Source of the DNA: Streptomyces sp. NBC_00083
Lineage (GTDB): Bacteria > Actinomycetota > Actinomycetes > Streptomycetales > Streptomycetaceae
Length of the DNA stretch: 64,000 nt
NCBI RefSeq assembly: GCF_026343295.1
Contig: NZ_JAPELY010000002.1
Location: forward strand, 248,001-312,000
Direction: 5' to 3'
Both the position numbers and the translations under genes were made by a program. Below the pieces are notes generated by a model that worked only from the letters and a program-made list of their open reading frames with translations, was not told the DNA's origin and searched no databases. Below, piece by piece: positions 43,853 to 52,022 of this stretch (its first letter is position 1; every line of letters begins with the position of its first letter).

Positions 43853-43887
43853 TGAGCGCCCCGGGCCTTGTCGGCCCGGGGCGCTCA
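43853..43887 (-). terminator. Rho-independent terminator acting as a candidate attenuator of chorismate mutase
   Basis: Perfect 15-bp stem (minus strand arms TGAGCGCCCCGGGCC and GGCCCGGGGCGCTCA) with a 5-base loop, followed on the minus strand by GTGTTTTCC. The U-run is on the minus strand only. It lies 22 bases downstream of the leader ORF stop and 53 bases before the chorismate mutase ATG, so its natural target is the leader transcript. Confidence 0.75.
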
Positions 43888-43909
43888 GGGGAAGTCGCTT
43901 GTCAGATGC

Positions 43910-43990
43910 TCAAGCAGCACAACCGACGTTCCCATGGCGCCCGGCGGGCCGGGTGCCATAGGTAAAGACGAAGGTCTGGTGCTCGCGCAT
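43910..43990 (-). CDS. candidate Phe/Tyr leader peptide of chorismate mutase
   Basis: 26-codon ORF, too short for usual gene calling. It begins MREHQTFVFTYGTR: Phe7, Phe9 and Tyr11 sit together, with codons TTC, TTT and TAT. TTT and TAT are rare in a genome this GC-rich. Directly after the Tyr codon the RNA can form a GC hairpin (GGCACCCGGC against GCCGGGCGCC). The downstream element is the intrinsic terminator at 43853-43887. The start appears leaderless (CATACT six bases upstream). Stalling at Phe/Tyr codons would favour reading through into chorismate mutase. Inference; no experimental record known to me. Confidence 0.55.
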   Translation of the reverse strand: MREHQTFVFTYGTRPAGRHGNVGCAA

Positions 43991-43996
43991 GGGCAC

Positions 43997-44027
43997 AGTA
44001 TGGACCGGCGCCACCAAGGCGGGCCAA
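43997..44027 (-). promoter_or_regulatory. promoter of the leader peptide-chorismate mutase transcript
   Basis: Minus strand CATACT (43997-44002) ends six bases before the leader ATG; TTGGCC (44022-44027) stands 19 bases further up. Predicted start is at or next to the ATG, so the transcript would be leaderless. It is back to back with the guaA promoter. Confidence 0.5.
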
Positions 44028-44071
44028 TCCCGGTTCGGATGGTGAGACGAAAGGGCCACCGCCCGCCCCGG

Positions 44072-44077
44072 TAGAAT
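44072..44077 (+). promoter_or_regulatory. -10 element of guaA
   Basis: TAGAAT, 43 bases upstream of the guaA GTG, in a local AT-rich stretch (TAGAATCGACAAATA). No convincing -35. Confidence 0.5.
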
Positions 44078-44120
44078 CGACAAATACCGACCCCCTCCCA
44101 CCGCCGGAAGGCCGCCACCC

Positions 44121-45710
44121 GTGCCAGCAGCACCCTCCGCAGCCGCGCCCGACAACAACCCGGACGTCGTCCTGGTCGTCGACTTCGGCGCGCAGTACGC
44201 CCAGCTCATCGCCCGCCGCGTCCGCGAGGCCCGGGTCTACAGCGAGATCGTCCCGAGCAGCATGCCCGTGGCCGAGATGCTGGCCAAGAACCCCAAGGCG
44301 ATCATCCTCTCCGGCGGCCCGTCCTCCGTCTACGCCGAGGGCGCCCCGCGCCTGGACCGCGCGATCTTCGAGGCCGGGGTGCCGGTCTTCGGCATGTGCT
44401 ACGGCTTCCAGCTGATGGCGACCACGCTCGGCGGCACGGTCGACGACAACGGCGCCCGCGAGTACGGCCGCACCCCGCTGACCGTCTCCAAGCAGGGCTC
44501 CACGCTCTTCGAGGGCACCCCGGCCGAGCAGTCGGTGTGGATGTCGCACGGCGACGCCTGCTCGGCGGCGCCCGAGGGCTTCGCGGTGACGGCCTCCACC
44601 GACGTCGTTCCCGTCGCCGCCTTCGAGAACGACGAGAAGAAGCTGTACGGCGTCCAGTACCACCCCGAGGTGCTGCACTCCACGCACGGCCAGCAGATCC
44701 TGGAGCACTTCCTCTACCGCGGCGCCGGCATCGAGCCGACGTGGACGACGCACAACGTCGTCGAGGAGCAGGTCGCCCTCATCCGCGAGCAGGTCGGCAC
44801 CAAGCGCGCCATCTGCGGGCTGTCCGGCGGGGTGGACTCCGCGGTCGCCGCCGCCCTCGTGCAGAAGGCCATCGGCTCCCAGCTCACCTGCGTGTACGTC
44901 GACCACGGTCTGATGCGCAAGGGCGAGACCGAGCAGGTCGAGAAGGACTTCGTGGCCGCGACCGGCGCCAACCTGAAGGTCGTCGACGCGCAGGAACGCT
45001 TCCTGAACGCGCTGGCCGGGGTCTCCGACCCCGAGGAGAAGCGCAAGATCATCGGCCGTGAGTTCATCCGCGTCTTCGAGCAGGCCCAGCTGGAGATCCT
45101 CCAGGAGGACGGCCCCGAGGTCGCCTTCCTCGTGCAGGGCACCCTCTACCCGGACGTCGTCGAGTCCGGCGGCGGCACCGGCACGGCGAACATCAAGTCG
45201 CACCACAACGTGGGCGGCCTGCCCGACGACATCGAGTTCGAGCTCGTCGAGCCGCTGCGCAAGCTGTTCAAGGACGAGGTCCGCATGGTCGGCCAGGAGC
45301 TCGGCCTGCCGGACGAGATCGTCCAGCGCCAGCCGTTCCCCGGCCCCGGCCTCGGTATCCGCATCGTCGGCGAGGTCACCAAGGACCGCCTCGACCTGCT
45401 GCGCGAGGCCGACGCGATCGCCCGCGAGGAGCTGACCGCGGCCGGCCTCGACCGCGAGATCTGGCAGTGCCCGGTCGTGCTGCTCGCCGATGTGCGCTCG
45501 GTGGGCGTCCAGGGCGACGGCCGGACCTACGGCCACCCGATCGTGCTGCGCCCGGTCTCCTCCGAGGACGCCATGACGGCGGACTGGACGCGGATGCCGT
45601 ACGACGTGCTCGCGAAGATCTCCACCCGCATCACCAACGAGGTCGCCGACGTCAACCGCGTCGTCCTCGACGTGACGAGCAAGCCGCCGGGCACCATCGA
45701 GTGGGAGTGA
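44121..45710 (+). CDS. guaA: GMP synthase (glutamine-hydrolysing)
   Basis: 529 aa from GTG 44121. N-terminal class I glutamine amidotransferase: nucleophile Cys in FGMCYGFQLMA, His-Glu in YHPEV. C-terminal ATP-pyrophosphatase with the P-loop SGGVDSAVAA, followed by the dimerisation domain ending in NRVVLDVTSKPPGTIEWE. Amidates XMP to GMP in the cytoplasm, completing the pathway started by guaB in this window. Monocistronic: its own -10 upstream and a hairpin 32 bases after the stop. Confidence 0.98.
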   Translation: MPAAPSAAAPDNNPDVVLVVDFGAQYAQLIARRVREARVYSEIVPSSMPVAEMLAKNPKAIILSGGPSSVYAEGAPRLDRAIFEAGVPVFGMCYGFQLMATTLGGTVDDNGAREYGRTPLTVSKQGSTLFEGTPAEQSVWMSHGDACSAAPEGFAVTASTDVVPVAAFENDEKKLYGVQYHPEVLHSTHGQQILEHFLYRGAGIEPTWTTHNVVEEQVALIREQVGTKRAICGLSGGVDSAVAAALVQKAIGSQLTCVYVDHGLMRKGETEQVEKDFVAATGANLKVVDAQERFLNALAGVSDPEEKRKIIGREFIRVFEQAQLEILQEDGPEVAFLVQGTLYPDVVESGGGTGTANIKSHHNVGGLPDDIEFELVEPLRKLFKDEVRMVGQELGLPDEIVQRQPFPGPGLGIRIVGEVTKDRLDLLREADAIAREELTAAGLDREIWQCPVVLLADVRSVGVQGDGRTYGHPIVLRPVSSEDAMTADWTRMPYDVLAKISTRITNEVADVNRVVLDVTSKPPGTIEWE

Positions 45711-45742
45711 CCCGGTACCGGGAGTAGCTCCACCGCACGGCC

Positions 45743-45776
45743 GACGGCGTCGCCCCTCACCCGGGGCGGCGCCGTC
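45743..45776. terminator. guaA terminator
   Basis: GACGGCGTCGCCCC and GGGGCGGCGCCGTC arms (one mismatch) with a six-base loop, followed by GTCGTG. It also faces the convergent gene that ends at 45793. Confidence 0.8.
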
Positions 45777-45792
45777 GTCGTGCCGGGCCCGC

Positions 45793-46179
45793 TCAGTGCG
45801 CCTTGAGGTGCTCCCGCGCCGCCGCGATGAACTCCGTACGGAGCCGGGTGAAGTCCTCCCAGACGCCGGGCGGCTCCTCGTCGGCCTCGTGCATGGCCCG
45901 GATCGCCGCCACGAGCGCCGCGGCCTCCGCGGCCGCGCCCACGGCCTCCAGATCGATCATGTTGAAGGCGGCCTGTGTCGTCGAGAAGGCGGCATCGGTC
46001 GCGGCGAGCGCCTGCTGCCCGTCCTCGTACTCGCCGCGCCAGCGGTGCCACGACACCCGGGCCTCCATGTCCGTCGCGGTCAAGAACGCGGCGTACGTCT
46101 CGCGGTGTGCCAGATAGACCGCCGTCCAGTCCTGCGCCACGTCAGTGACCTCCCACTCGCCCAGTCCGCTGTCTGACAT
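45793..46179 (-). CDS. hypothetical helical protein
   Basis: 128 aa. Almost entirely helical by eye and rich in Ala and acidic residues (EYEDGQQALAATDAAFSTTQAAFNMIDLEAVGAAAEAAALVAAIRAM). No membrane helix, signal or recognised motif. N-terminal Trp/Tyr cluster (EWEVTDVAQDWTAVYLAHRETYAAFLTATDMEARVSWHRW). The acidic, helix-only composition would suit a small partner or adaptor protein, but nothing confirms it. Between guaA (convergent) and the TerD gene (same strand, 55 bp upstream), so it may be co-transcribed with the latter. Confidence 0.7.
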   Translation of the reverse strand: MSDSGLGEWEVTDVAQDWTAVYLAHRETYAAFLTATDMEARVSWHRWRGEYEDGQQALAATDAAFSTTQAAFNMIDLEAVGAAAEAAALVAAIRAMHEADEEPPGVWEDFTRLRTEFIAAAREHLKAH

Positions 46180-46234
46180 CCAGTCAGATCACGATGGCAC
46201 GAGCGGGCGGCGACGAGAAGATCCGTGCGGGGTC

Positions 46235-46843
46235 CTACTTGTTGACCGCGAAGCGCAGCAGGCTCTCCTGATCGCCCTGCTTGACCGTGCCGCGGGTGTT
46301 GATGACCTCCAGCTTCCAGGACGCGCCCACGCGGTAGGCCTTCGCGACGGCGATGGCGTTGCCGGAGCCCAGGAGCGAGGGCCATATGTCGGCGACCTGC
46401 TGGGTGGAGCCGCCGGTGCTGTCGTAGACCTTGAAGGACACGTTGGCGGCCTTCTTGAAGTCGCTGCCCTTCTTGTAGGCGGCGCAGATGAACACGATGC
46501 TGGTGACCTGCGCCGGCACCCGGTCGAAGGTGACCTCGATCAGCTCGTCGTCGCCGTCGCCGCGCCCGGTCTGGTTGTCGCCGGTGGACGTCACGGCGCC
46601 GTTCTGGAGGGGGTCGGTCACGTCCAGGCCGGCGTAGCGCACCGGGTCGTTGCCGTTCAGGAGGATGGCGAACACGTCCAGGTCGGTGCCGCGCGCCTTG
46701 CGCAGGGCGCCGAGCAGGGCGCCGCTCCCGCCGGACGTGGTGTCCCAGGAGGCGCCGATGCCCATCTTCGTCACACCGTCGAGGTCGGCGGCGCCGTGGT
46801 CCTTGGTCAGAGTGAGGACGCTGGGGGTGGGCGGAGTAGTCAT
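46235..46843 (-). CDS. TerD-family protein
   Basis: 202 aa from ATG 46843 with GGAAAGG upstream. TerD-type beta-sandwich: LTLTKDHGAADLDGVTKMGIGASWDT, DLDVFAILLNGND, then the acidic Ca2+-binding stretch TGDNQTGRGDGDDELIEVTFDRVPAQVTSIVFICAAYKKG and the end FAVNK. Members bind calcium and belong to tellurite or stress-resistance systems; Streptomyces has many copies with unclear roles, often linked to envelope stress or development. A possible partner is the small protein downstream. Confidence 0.88.
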   Translation of the reverse strand: MTTPPTPSVLTLTKDHGAADLDGVTKMGIGASWDTTSGGSGALLGALRKARGTDLDVFAILLNGNDPVRYAGLDVTDPLQNGAVTSTGDNQTGRGDGDDELIEVTFDRVPAQVTSIVFICAAYKKGSDFKKAANVSFKVYDSTGGSTQQVADIWPSLLGSGNAIAVAKAYRVGASWKLEVINTRGTVKQGDQESLLRFAVNK

Positions 46844-47176
46844 GATGTGAAGCCTTTCCAGTGTCTGATTTGTCAAGTCACGTGACGTGATGTCGCTATT
46901 CAATCATCCGGATGGGTTAAAAAGGCGGGCTCGGTGTCGCACCGTCATGAGGCGTCATCCGTCCCTTCCTTCACACACGCCTCACATGGGGGAGGCGGTT
47001 CCGAGGGCGGTCGAGCACGTCGGAGGCCCCGCCCGGCTCCCGAACTCGTGTCGTAGTACGTCAATTTGATGGTGCGTCAATCACCCCCAGGGCCGGGCCG
47101 CACCCGCCTCCGGGGGCGATTCGTGCGCGACAATTCCCTCCACGGTTCAAGGGGTTTGACGGAAGGCGGAGTCCCG

Positions 47177-48421
47177 GTGGCGGTCCAGGAGGCTCGGCAA
47201 TGCGGCGGTGACTGCGCGCACGGCGCGCGGGACGGGCACCGGCGCGCGGTGGCGGAGTTCCTCGCCAAGCGGGACGGGCTCGCCGCGGGCCAGGGCCTGC
47301 CGGCCGCCCTCGCCCACTCCGCGGGAGCGTCCCGGCAGTGGGTCTCGGACGAACTGACCCAGTCCGCAAGGGCGGTGGCCGAGCGCGGCAGGGAAGCCGG
47401 CCGCAGCTGGCCGGAGCGGGTGTGGCGGGGGACGCTCGCCGTGGTGTGGGGCGCGGTGGTCGCCCTGGCCCTCGCCGAGGCGTCCACCGCCGTCGGAGCG
47501 GGCTGGACGGCGGCCCGCACCGCCGGGCTCCTGGCCGCGCTCGCCGTCGCGGTCCTCCTCACCACCACGGCGTACCTGCACCGCTCGGGCGGCGGCTTGC
47601 TCGCCCCGGTGCTCGGCGAGGACAACCGCCTGTCGACCTCACGCGCGGTCGCCACGGCCTGGATCCTCTTCGCGCTCTTCACGACCCTGGTCCTCGCCCT
47701 GCGCCTGGCCGCCGCGTCGGACGCCGCCGAACGCGAGCGGGTCCTGCACGGCCTCGAACTCGCCCGGTGCGGCGGCCTGCTGACCGTCGTCTTCCTCACC
47801 TCGTCGATCGCGGTGCTGGTCCGCAGGGTCGTGACCGTACGCATCCTCGGACAGCGCCTCCAGAAGGTGCGGGCCGACCGCCCGCGCGGCGCCGACCTCC
47901 TGGCCGACGACGCGGGCCGGGGCAGTTTCGCGGACGTCCAGTACGTGGCGGCGAGCCTGGCCGCGCTCCTCTTCACGGCCGTACGCCTGGCGCGCCGCCC
48001 CGAACAACTCCCCGACCTGCCCTGGGGCCTGGCGGTGCTCGTCGTGGTGTCGGCGGCGACGTACCTCTCGGCGAAGTACGCGGAGGGCGGCCGTCCGGTG
48101 GTCCTGTCCGTCGTACGGGCCCGGGAGGCCGGCGATCTGGACGCACCCATCAGGACCGGCGACGACATCGAGATCCGGGGTGTCGGCTTCGTGCCGCCCG
48201 GCGCCGGCACCCCCGACCGGCTCGCGCGGATGGTGGTGCGCATCGGCGCCGTCCATGTCCACGTCCCGCTGATCCCCGTCCCGGGCGGCTTCGCCAACCC
48301 GACGGACACGGTGCTGACGGTGCCGGTTCCGGTGGACGTCGAGGCGGGGCGGGTGGAGGTGCGGGTCGTGACGGCCGCCGGGGTGGAGACCAACGGGGTG
48401 CTGGTGGAGGTCGCCGACTAG
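47177..48421 (+). CDS. multi-pass membrane protein with C-terminal beta domain
   Basis: 414 aa from GTG 47177 (GGCGGA upstream); the frame is open earlier without better signals. Residues 1-80 are soluble and Ala/Arg-rich. Helices at about 85-130 and 150-215 (GTLAVVWGAVVALALAEASTAVGA, AGLLAALAVAVLLTTTAYL, ATAWILFALFTTLVLALRLAA, GGLLTVVFLTSSIAVLVRRV) are followed by another pair around 270-310. The last 110 residues form a beta-rich IPT/TIG-like domain (DDIEIRGVGFVPPGAG; VHVHVPLIPVPGGFANPTDTVLTVPVPV). No enzyme motif. Function unknown. Confidence 0.75.
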   Translation: MAVQEARQCGGDCAHGARDGHRRAVAEFLAKRDGLAAGQGLPAALAHSAGASRQWVSDELTQSARAVAERGREAGRSWPERVWRGTLAVVWGAVVALALAEASTAVGAGWTAARTAGLLAALAVAVLLTTTAYLHRSGGGLLAPVLGEDNRLSTSRAVATAWILFALFTTLVLALRLAAASDAAERERVLHGLELARCGGLLTVVFLTSSIAVLVRRVVTVRILGQRLQKVRADRPRGADLLADDAGRGSFADVQYVAASLAALLFTAVRLARRPEQLPDLPWGLAVLVVVSAATYLSAKYAEGGRPVVLSVVRAREAGDLDAPIRTGDDIEIRGVGFVPPGAGTPDRLARMVVRIGAVHVHVPLIPVPGGFANPTDTVLTVPVPVDVEAGRVEVRVVTAAGVETNGVLVEVAD

Positions 48422-48518
48422 CGCGACGCGGAGCGGCTGCCGGTGGGGGATTGAGACACGCGTTCCCCCCGTCCGTATCGTCTGGTGACAGGTGAATCGG
48501 ATGGAGGCGGGATCAGCC

Positions 48519-49034
48519 ATGTCTCATGGATATGCGACCGGAGAGCGGGCCGGGGCGGGCCGGGCCCGGGGATGGCGGGCCACGGCCCGGACGTACGCAC
48601 TGGTGCCGCTGCGCGTCTTCCTCGGGGTGACGTTCATCTACGCCGGCCTCGACAAGCTCACGGACAGCTCGTTCCTGCACGCGAGCGGGACCGGCTCCAT
48701 CGGCGAACTGATGCACGGGGTGCGGGACAGCGCCGCGATCCCCGCCCTCGTGGACCTCGCCCTCAAGAGCCCCGTCGGTTTCGGGTACGCCATCGCGCTG
48801 GGCGAGCTGGCCGTCGGCATCGGCACCCTGCTCGGCCTGTTCGGGCGGATCGCCGCGCTGGGCGGGGCCCTCATCTCGCTCTCCCTGTGGCTGACGGTGA
48901 GCTGGCAGACGACCCCGTACTACTACGGCAACGACCTGGCCTACTTGATGGCGTGGCTGCCGCTGGTGCTGGCCGGGACGCCCCTGCTCTCCGCCGACGC
49001 CTTCCTGGCCAGGCGGCGCCGCCGGAACCCGTAG
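48519..49034 (+). CDS. DoxX family membrane protein
   Basis: 171 aa from ATG 48519 (GTG 48492 possible). Four helices with the DoxX opening RVFLGVTFIYAGLDKLTDSSFL and the central GELAVGIGTLLGLFGRIAALGGALISLSLWLTVSWQ. Ends in an Arg-rich tail. DoxX proteins are small redox-associated or thiosulfate-linked membrane proteins with mostly undefined roles. Its 3' end overlaps a convergent gene by 94 bp. Confidence 0.85.
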   Translation: MSHGYATGERAGAGRARGWRATARTYALVPLRVFLGVTFIYAGLDKLTDSSFLHASGTGSIGELMHGVRDSAAIPALVDLALKSPVGFGYAIALGELAVGIGTLLGLFGRIAALGGALISLSLWLTVSWQTTPYYYGNDLAYLMAWLPLVLAGTPLLSADAFLARRRRRNP

Positions 49035-49204
49035 TCGACCCAGCTCACCAGGGACGCGATCCCGAGGCCGCCGCAGATCAGCGGGACCGCGACCGGCGAC
49101 GGGGTGTTCCAGCGGCCCGCCGCGTCCCCGGCGAACAGCACGGCGGTGGCGATCAGGGCGAGCCCGGCGACGACCCGGCCGGGGCGGAACTCATGACGCG
49201 GCAC
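48941..49204 (-). CDS. small membrane protein coupled to PspC-domain gene
   Basis: 87 aa from GTG 49204, overlapping the end of the PspC gene by 14 bp (GTGCCGCGTCATGA), so it is translationally coupled. Two helices (VVAGLALIATAVLFAG and VAVPLICGGLGIASLVSWV) flank a short loop, then an Arg-rich tail. The last 94 bp overlap doxX on the other strand. Likely an accessory subunit of the PspC/two-component module, though I do not recognise the family. Confidence 0.72.
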   Translation of the reverse strand: MPRHEFRPGRVVAGLALIATAVLFAGDAAGRWNTPSPVAVPLICGGLGIASLVSWVDYGFRRRRLARKASAESRGVPASTSGSHAIK

Positions 49205-50480
49205 GGTCGACCTCCGCCTGGCCGACGGCGACCGCGAGACGCAGCTCCAGGGTGCCGGACGGGGTGGTGCCGGCCGGCGGCGCCAGCGTGGTCGTGCCCT
49301 TGTCGTCCGCCGAGATCCTCAGGTCGTCCGGTTTCTCGCCGGGCAGCCGGATGTCGGCGACGCCGAGGTCGAAGCTCACCTTCACGGTCACGTCCTTCGG
49401 TACGACGACCCTGGCGCGGCCTGCGCCGACCTCCGCGCGGGTCGTGAGGGTCTGTCCCGCCGGCACGGTGATCCGGCTGAGGTCGAGGGTGGCGACGCCC
49501 GTGCCGAGCCGGTACTCGGGCCGCACCTCGCCGATCGCGGCCGGCGTCCAGCCCGTCCGTCGCCAGTGCGTGTCGATGGTCTTGGGGAGCGCGGCGGAGC
49601 CGGCCAGCAGGGCCGCCGTGAGCACCGCGAGGAAAAGGGTGCCGAAGCCCGTGCGGCCGACGACCGAACTGAGCAGCAGGCCGAGCCCGAACACGGCGAG
49701 CGCGGCAGCGAACCCGATCTGCAGGCCGGTGCCGAGCGGCTGGTGGCCCCAGCGGGCACCGAGGCCCGCGCCGAAGGCGAGCAGCGCCGCGAGGAGGACG
49801 GGACCGCCGATGGGACGCGGCCCCCGGTCGGCGCGCACCGCCGCCTTCGCGGCTCTGCCGGGCTTGGCGGCCGGGACCTCGCACGCGTCGGCGGGGCCCC
49901 ACAGGTAGCCCGTGGCGACCGGGCCCGTGGTGCCGTCCTTGATGATCGGGTCCCGCCACCAGGACGGCGGGGACGGCGTGGGCGGCGCCTTCGTCTCGGG
50001 CGGCGCGTCCGCCACGGCCTGGGCCGCGGCCGGGTCGAGCGGGGTGTCCGCCGGGGTCGCCGCGCGGCGTTGCGACCAGACGCCCGCCCCCGCGGTGAGC
50101 AGGACGAGCAGCACGGCGAACGTCATCACCGGGCCGTTCTTCAGCATCGTCAAAAAGATCCCGCAGCCGGCCAGGGCCATCAGGACGGCGACGAGCGCCG
50201 CGCCCTCGACGCGGCCGGTGAGCAGGCGCCTGGCCTCGTTCTCCTCCTCGCCGTCGAGCGGCAGGAGCAGCCAGGCGAAGCCGTACAGGACCAGCCCGAG
50301 GCCGCCGGTGGCCGCGAGCACACCGAGCGCGATGCGGAAGATCACCGGGTCGAGGTCGCAGTACCGGCCGAGCCCGCCACAGACCCCGCCGATGACCTTG
50401 TTGCGGCCGCTGCGGCGCAGCTGCGGGGGCCCGGGGGCCGGGTCGGTCGGCGCGAGGGGCGTCTCGGTCGGTGTGCTCAT
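49191..50480 (-). CDS. PspC domain-containing membrane protein with LiaF-like C-terminal domain
   Basis: 429 aa from ATG 50480. PspC domain at residues 20-75 (LRRSGRNKVIGGVCGGLGRYCDLDPVIFRIALGVLAATGG). Further helices follow at about 90-135 and 215-285. The C-terminal 120 residues are a beta-rich domain like that of LiaF or DUF2154 (TLDLSRITVPAGQTLTTRAEVGAGRARVVVPKDVTVKVSFDLGVADIRLPG). Such proteins restrain envelope-stress sensors. It is divergent from a PspC-containing histidine kinase, so it is a candidate negative regulator of it. Confidence 0.88.
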   Translation of the reverse strand: MSTPTETPLAPTDPAPGPPQLRRSGRNKVIGGVCGGLGRYCDLDPVIFRIALGVLAATGGLGLVLYGFAWLLLPLDGEEENEARRLLTGRVEGAALVAVLMALAGCGIFLTMLKNGPVMTFAVLLVLLTAGAGVWSQRRAATPADTPLDPAAAQAVADAPPETKAPPTPSPPSWWRDPIIKDGTTGPVATGYLWGPADACEVPAAKPGRAAKAAVRADRGPRPIGGPVLLAALLAFGAGLGARWGHQPLGTGLQIGFAAALAVFGLGLLLSSVVGRTGFGTLFLAVLTAALLAGSAALPKTIDTHWRRTGWTPAAIGEVRPEYRLGTGVATLDLSRITVPAGQTLTTRAEVGAGRARVVVPKDVTVKVSFDLGVADIRLPGEKPDDLRISADDKGTTTLAPPAGTTPSGTLELRLAVAVGQAEVDRAAS

Positions 50481-50738
50481 ACGGACACCTCGGTCGGCGT
50501 GCTCATACGTACATGGTGACGGGCCCATGCGGCACACGGCACCCGCCCCGACCCTGGCCTCTCCCTGATTTCGATCCCCGAGGCTCCCCCGTGCGGGGGC
50601 CCCGGGCTCCTCCGCGGAAGGTCCGGGTGCTCCCCCGGGGAGGGGAGGTGGCCCCCCTCTCGTGCGGGGGCCGGCCTCAGGGAAGCCTGGGGGCCAACCC
50701 TGATGCTCCGGGGGCCGCGGCCGTGTGACGATCGGGGT

Positions 50739-52022
50739 ATGCCAGTCGCCACCCCCCGCCTGTCGTCGCCGCCCGAGGCCGACGAGGCGCCGGTCCGCAA
50801 GCTGTACCGCTCCGCCGAGGGGCGGATGCTCGGCGGCGTCGCGCGCGGGCTCGCCGGACACCTCGGCCTTCCGGTGGTGTGGGTGCGGATCGTCTTCCTG
50901 GGGCTGCTGTCGGTCAACGGCCTGGGGGCGCTGCTCTACGCGGCGTTCTGGTTCGTGGTGCCGCTCGGCCTCGGCGGTACGACGACGGGGCAGCGCTCCG
51001 CGTTCGAGATGAGCGCGGACGGCCGGCGCCGGCTGCGCAAGCCCGACAAGGGGCAGGTCGTCGCGTTGATCGCGCTGGTCTTCGGCGCCGCGATCTTCGC
51101 CTCCAAGGTGGACGTGGGCGGCTGGGCCAATCCGTACGTCCTGCCCAGCCTCCTCATCGGCGTCGGCGTCATCCTGGTGTGGCGCCAGGCCGACAACACG
51201 CGCCGGGCCCGCTGGACCGAGGGCGCCCGCCGCAGCCGCTGGCTCCCGGTGGCGCGGGGCCTGGCCGGGGTCGCCCTGGTCGGCACCGGCCTGACCGGAT
51301 TCGTGGTGGTCAACGGCTCGGCCGCGCAGCTCGGCAACGTCCTGACCGCGGCGATAGCCGTCCTCGCGGGCATCGCGCTGCTCGCCGGGCCCTACCTGGT
51401 GCGCATGACGCAGGACCTGTCCGAGGAGCGCCTGATGCGCATCCGCGCCCAGGAGCGGGCCGAAGTCGCCGCCCATGTCCACGACTCGGTGCTGCACACC
51501 CTGACCCTGATCCAGCGCAACGCGGAGAACGTCGGAGAGGTCCGGCGCCTGGCGCGGGCCCAGGAGCGGGAGTTGCGGGCCTGGCTCTACAAGCCGGAAG
51601 GCACGGGAAAGGACAAGGAGGAGGAGCCCCGGACGCTGGCCGAGGCCGTGAAGAAGGCGGCGGCCGAGGTCGAGGACAAGCACGGAGTCCCCATCGAGGT
51701 GGTCGTCGTCGGCGACTGCCCGCTGGACGACGGCCTGTCCGCACAGATGCAGGCCGCACGCGAGGCAATGGTCAACGCGGCCAAGTACGGTGGCGAGGGC
51801 GGCGCCGTCCAGGTGTACGCGGAGGTCGAGGGTCGCACGGTCTTCGTCTCGGTACGCGACCGGGGACCCGGATTCGACCTGGACGCGGTGCCCGGTGACC
51901 GGATGGGCGTACGAGAATCAATCATCGGCCGGATGCAGCGCAACGGCGGTACGGCGAGGCTGCGTTCGGTGCCCGGCGGGGGCACGGAGGTCGAGCTGGA
52001 GATGGAGAGGGCACAGGGATGA
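50739..52022 (+). CDS. PspC-domain sensor histidine kinase
   Basis: 427 aa from ATG 50739. N-terminal PspC domain (RKLYRSAEGRMLGGVARGLAGHLGLPVVWVRIVFLGLLSVNG) homologous to the divergent neighbour, then helices to about residue 225. The dimerisation/phosphoacceptor helix contains a His at about 248 (RAEVAAHVHDSVLHTLTLIQRNA), and the ATPase domain follows (REAMVNAAKYGG; VRDRGPGFDL; GMGVRESIIGRM-like end). NarL/DesK-type kinase. Its stop overlaps the response-regulator start by ATGA, so the pair is coupled. Probably senses envelope stress. Confidence 0.9.
   Translation: MPVATPRLSSPPEADEAPVRKLYRSAEGRMLGGVARGLAGHLGLPVVWVRIVFLGLLSVNGLGALLYAAFWFVVPLGLGGTTTGQRSAFEMSADGRRRLRKPDKGQVVALIALVFGAAIFASKVDVGGWANPYVLPSLLIGVGVILVWRQADNTRRARWTEGARRSRWLPVARGLAGVALVGTGLTGFVVVNGSAAQLGNVLTAAIAVLAGIALLAGPYLVRMTQDLSEERLMRIRAQERAEVAAHVHDSVLHTLTLIQRNAENVGEVRRLARAQERELRAWLYKPEGTGKDKEEEPRTLAEAVKKAAAEVEDKHGVPIEVVVVGDCPLDDGLSAQMQAAREAMVNAAKYGGEGGAVQVYAEVEGRTVFVSVRDRGPGFDLDAVPGDRMGVRESIIGRMQRNGGTARLRSVPGGGTEVELEMERAQG

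Noticed and set aside
43885..44133. Alternative 82-codon ORF over the same region as the leader peptide
   Set aside because: It runs through the guaA promoter with atypical composition; the 26-codon frame alone has a fitting promoter and control codons.
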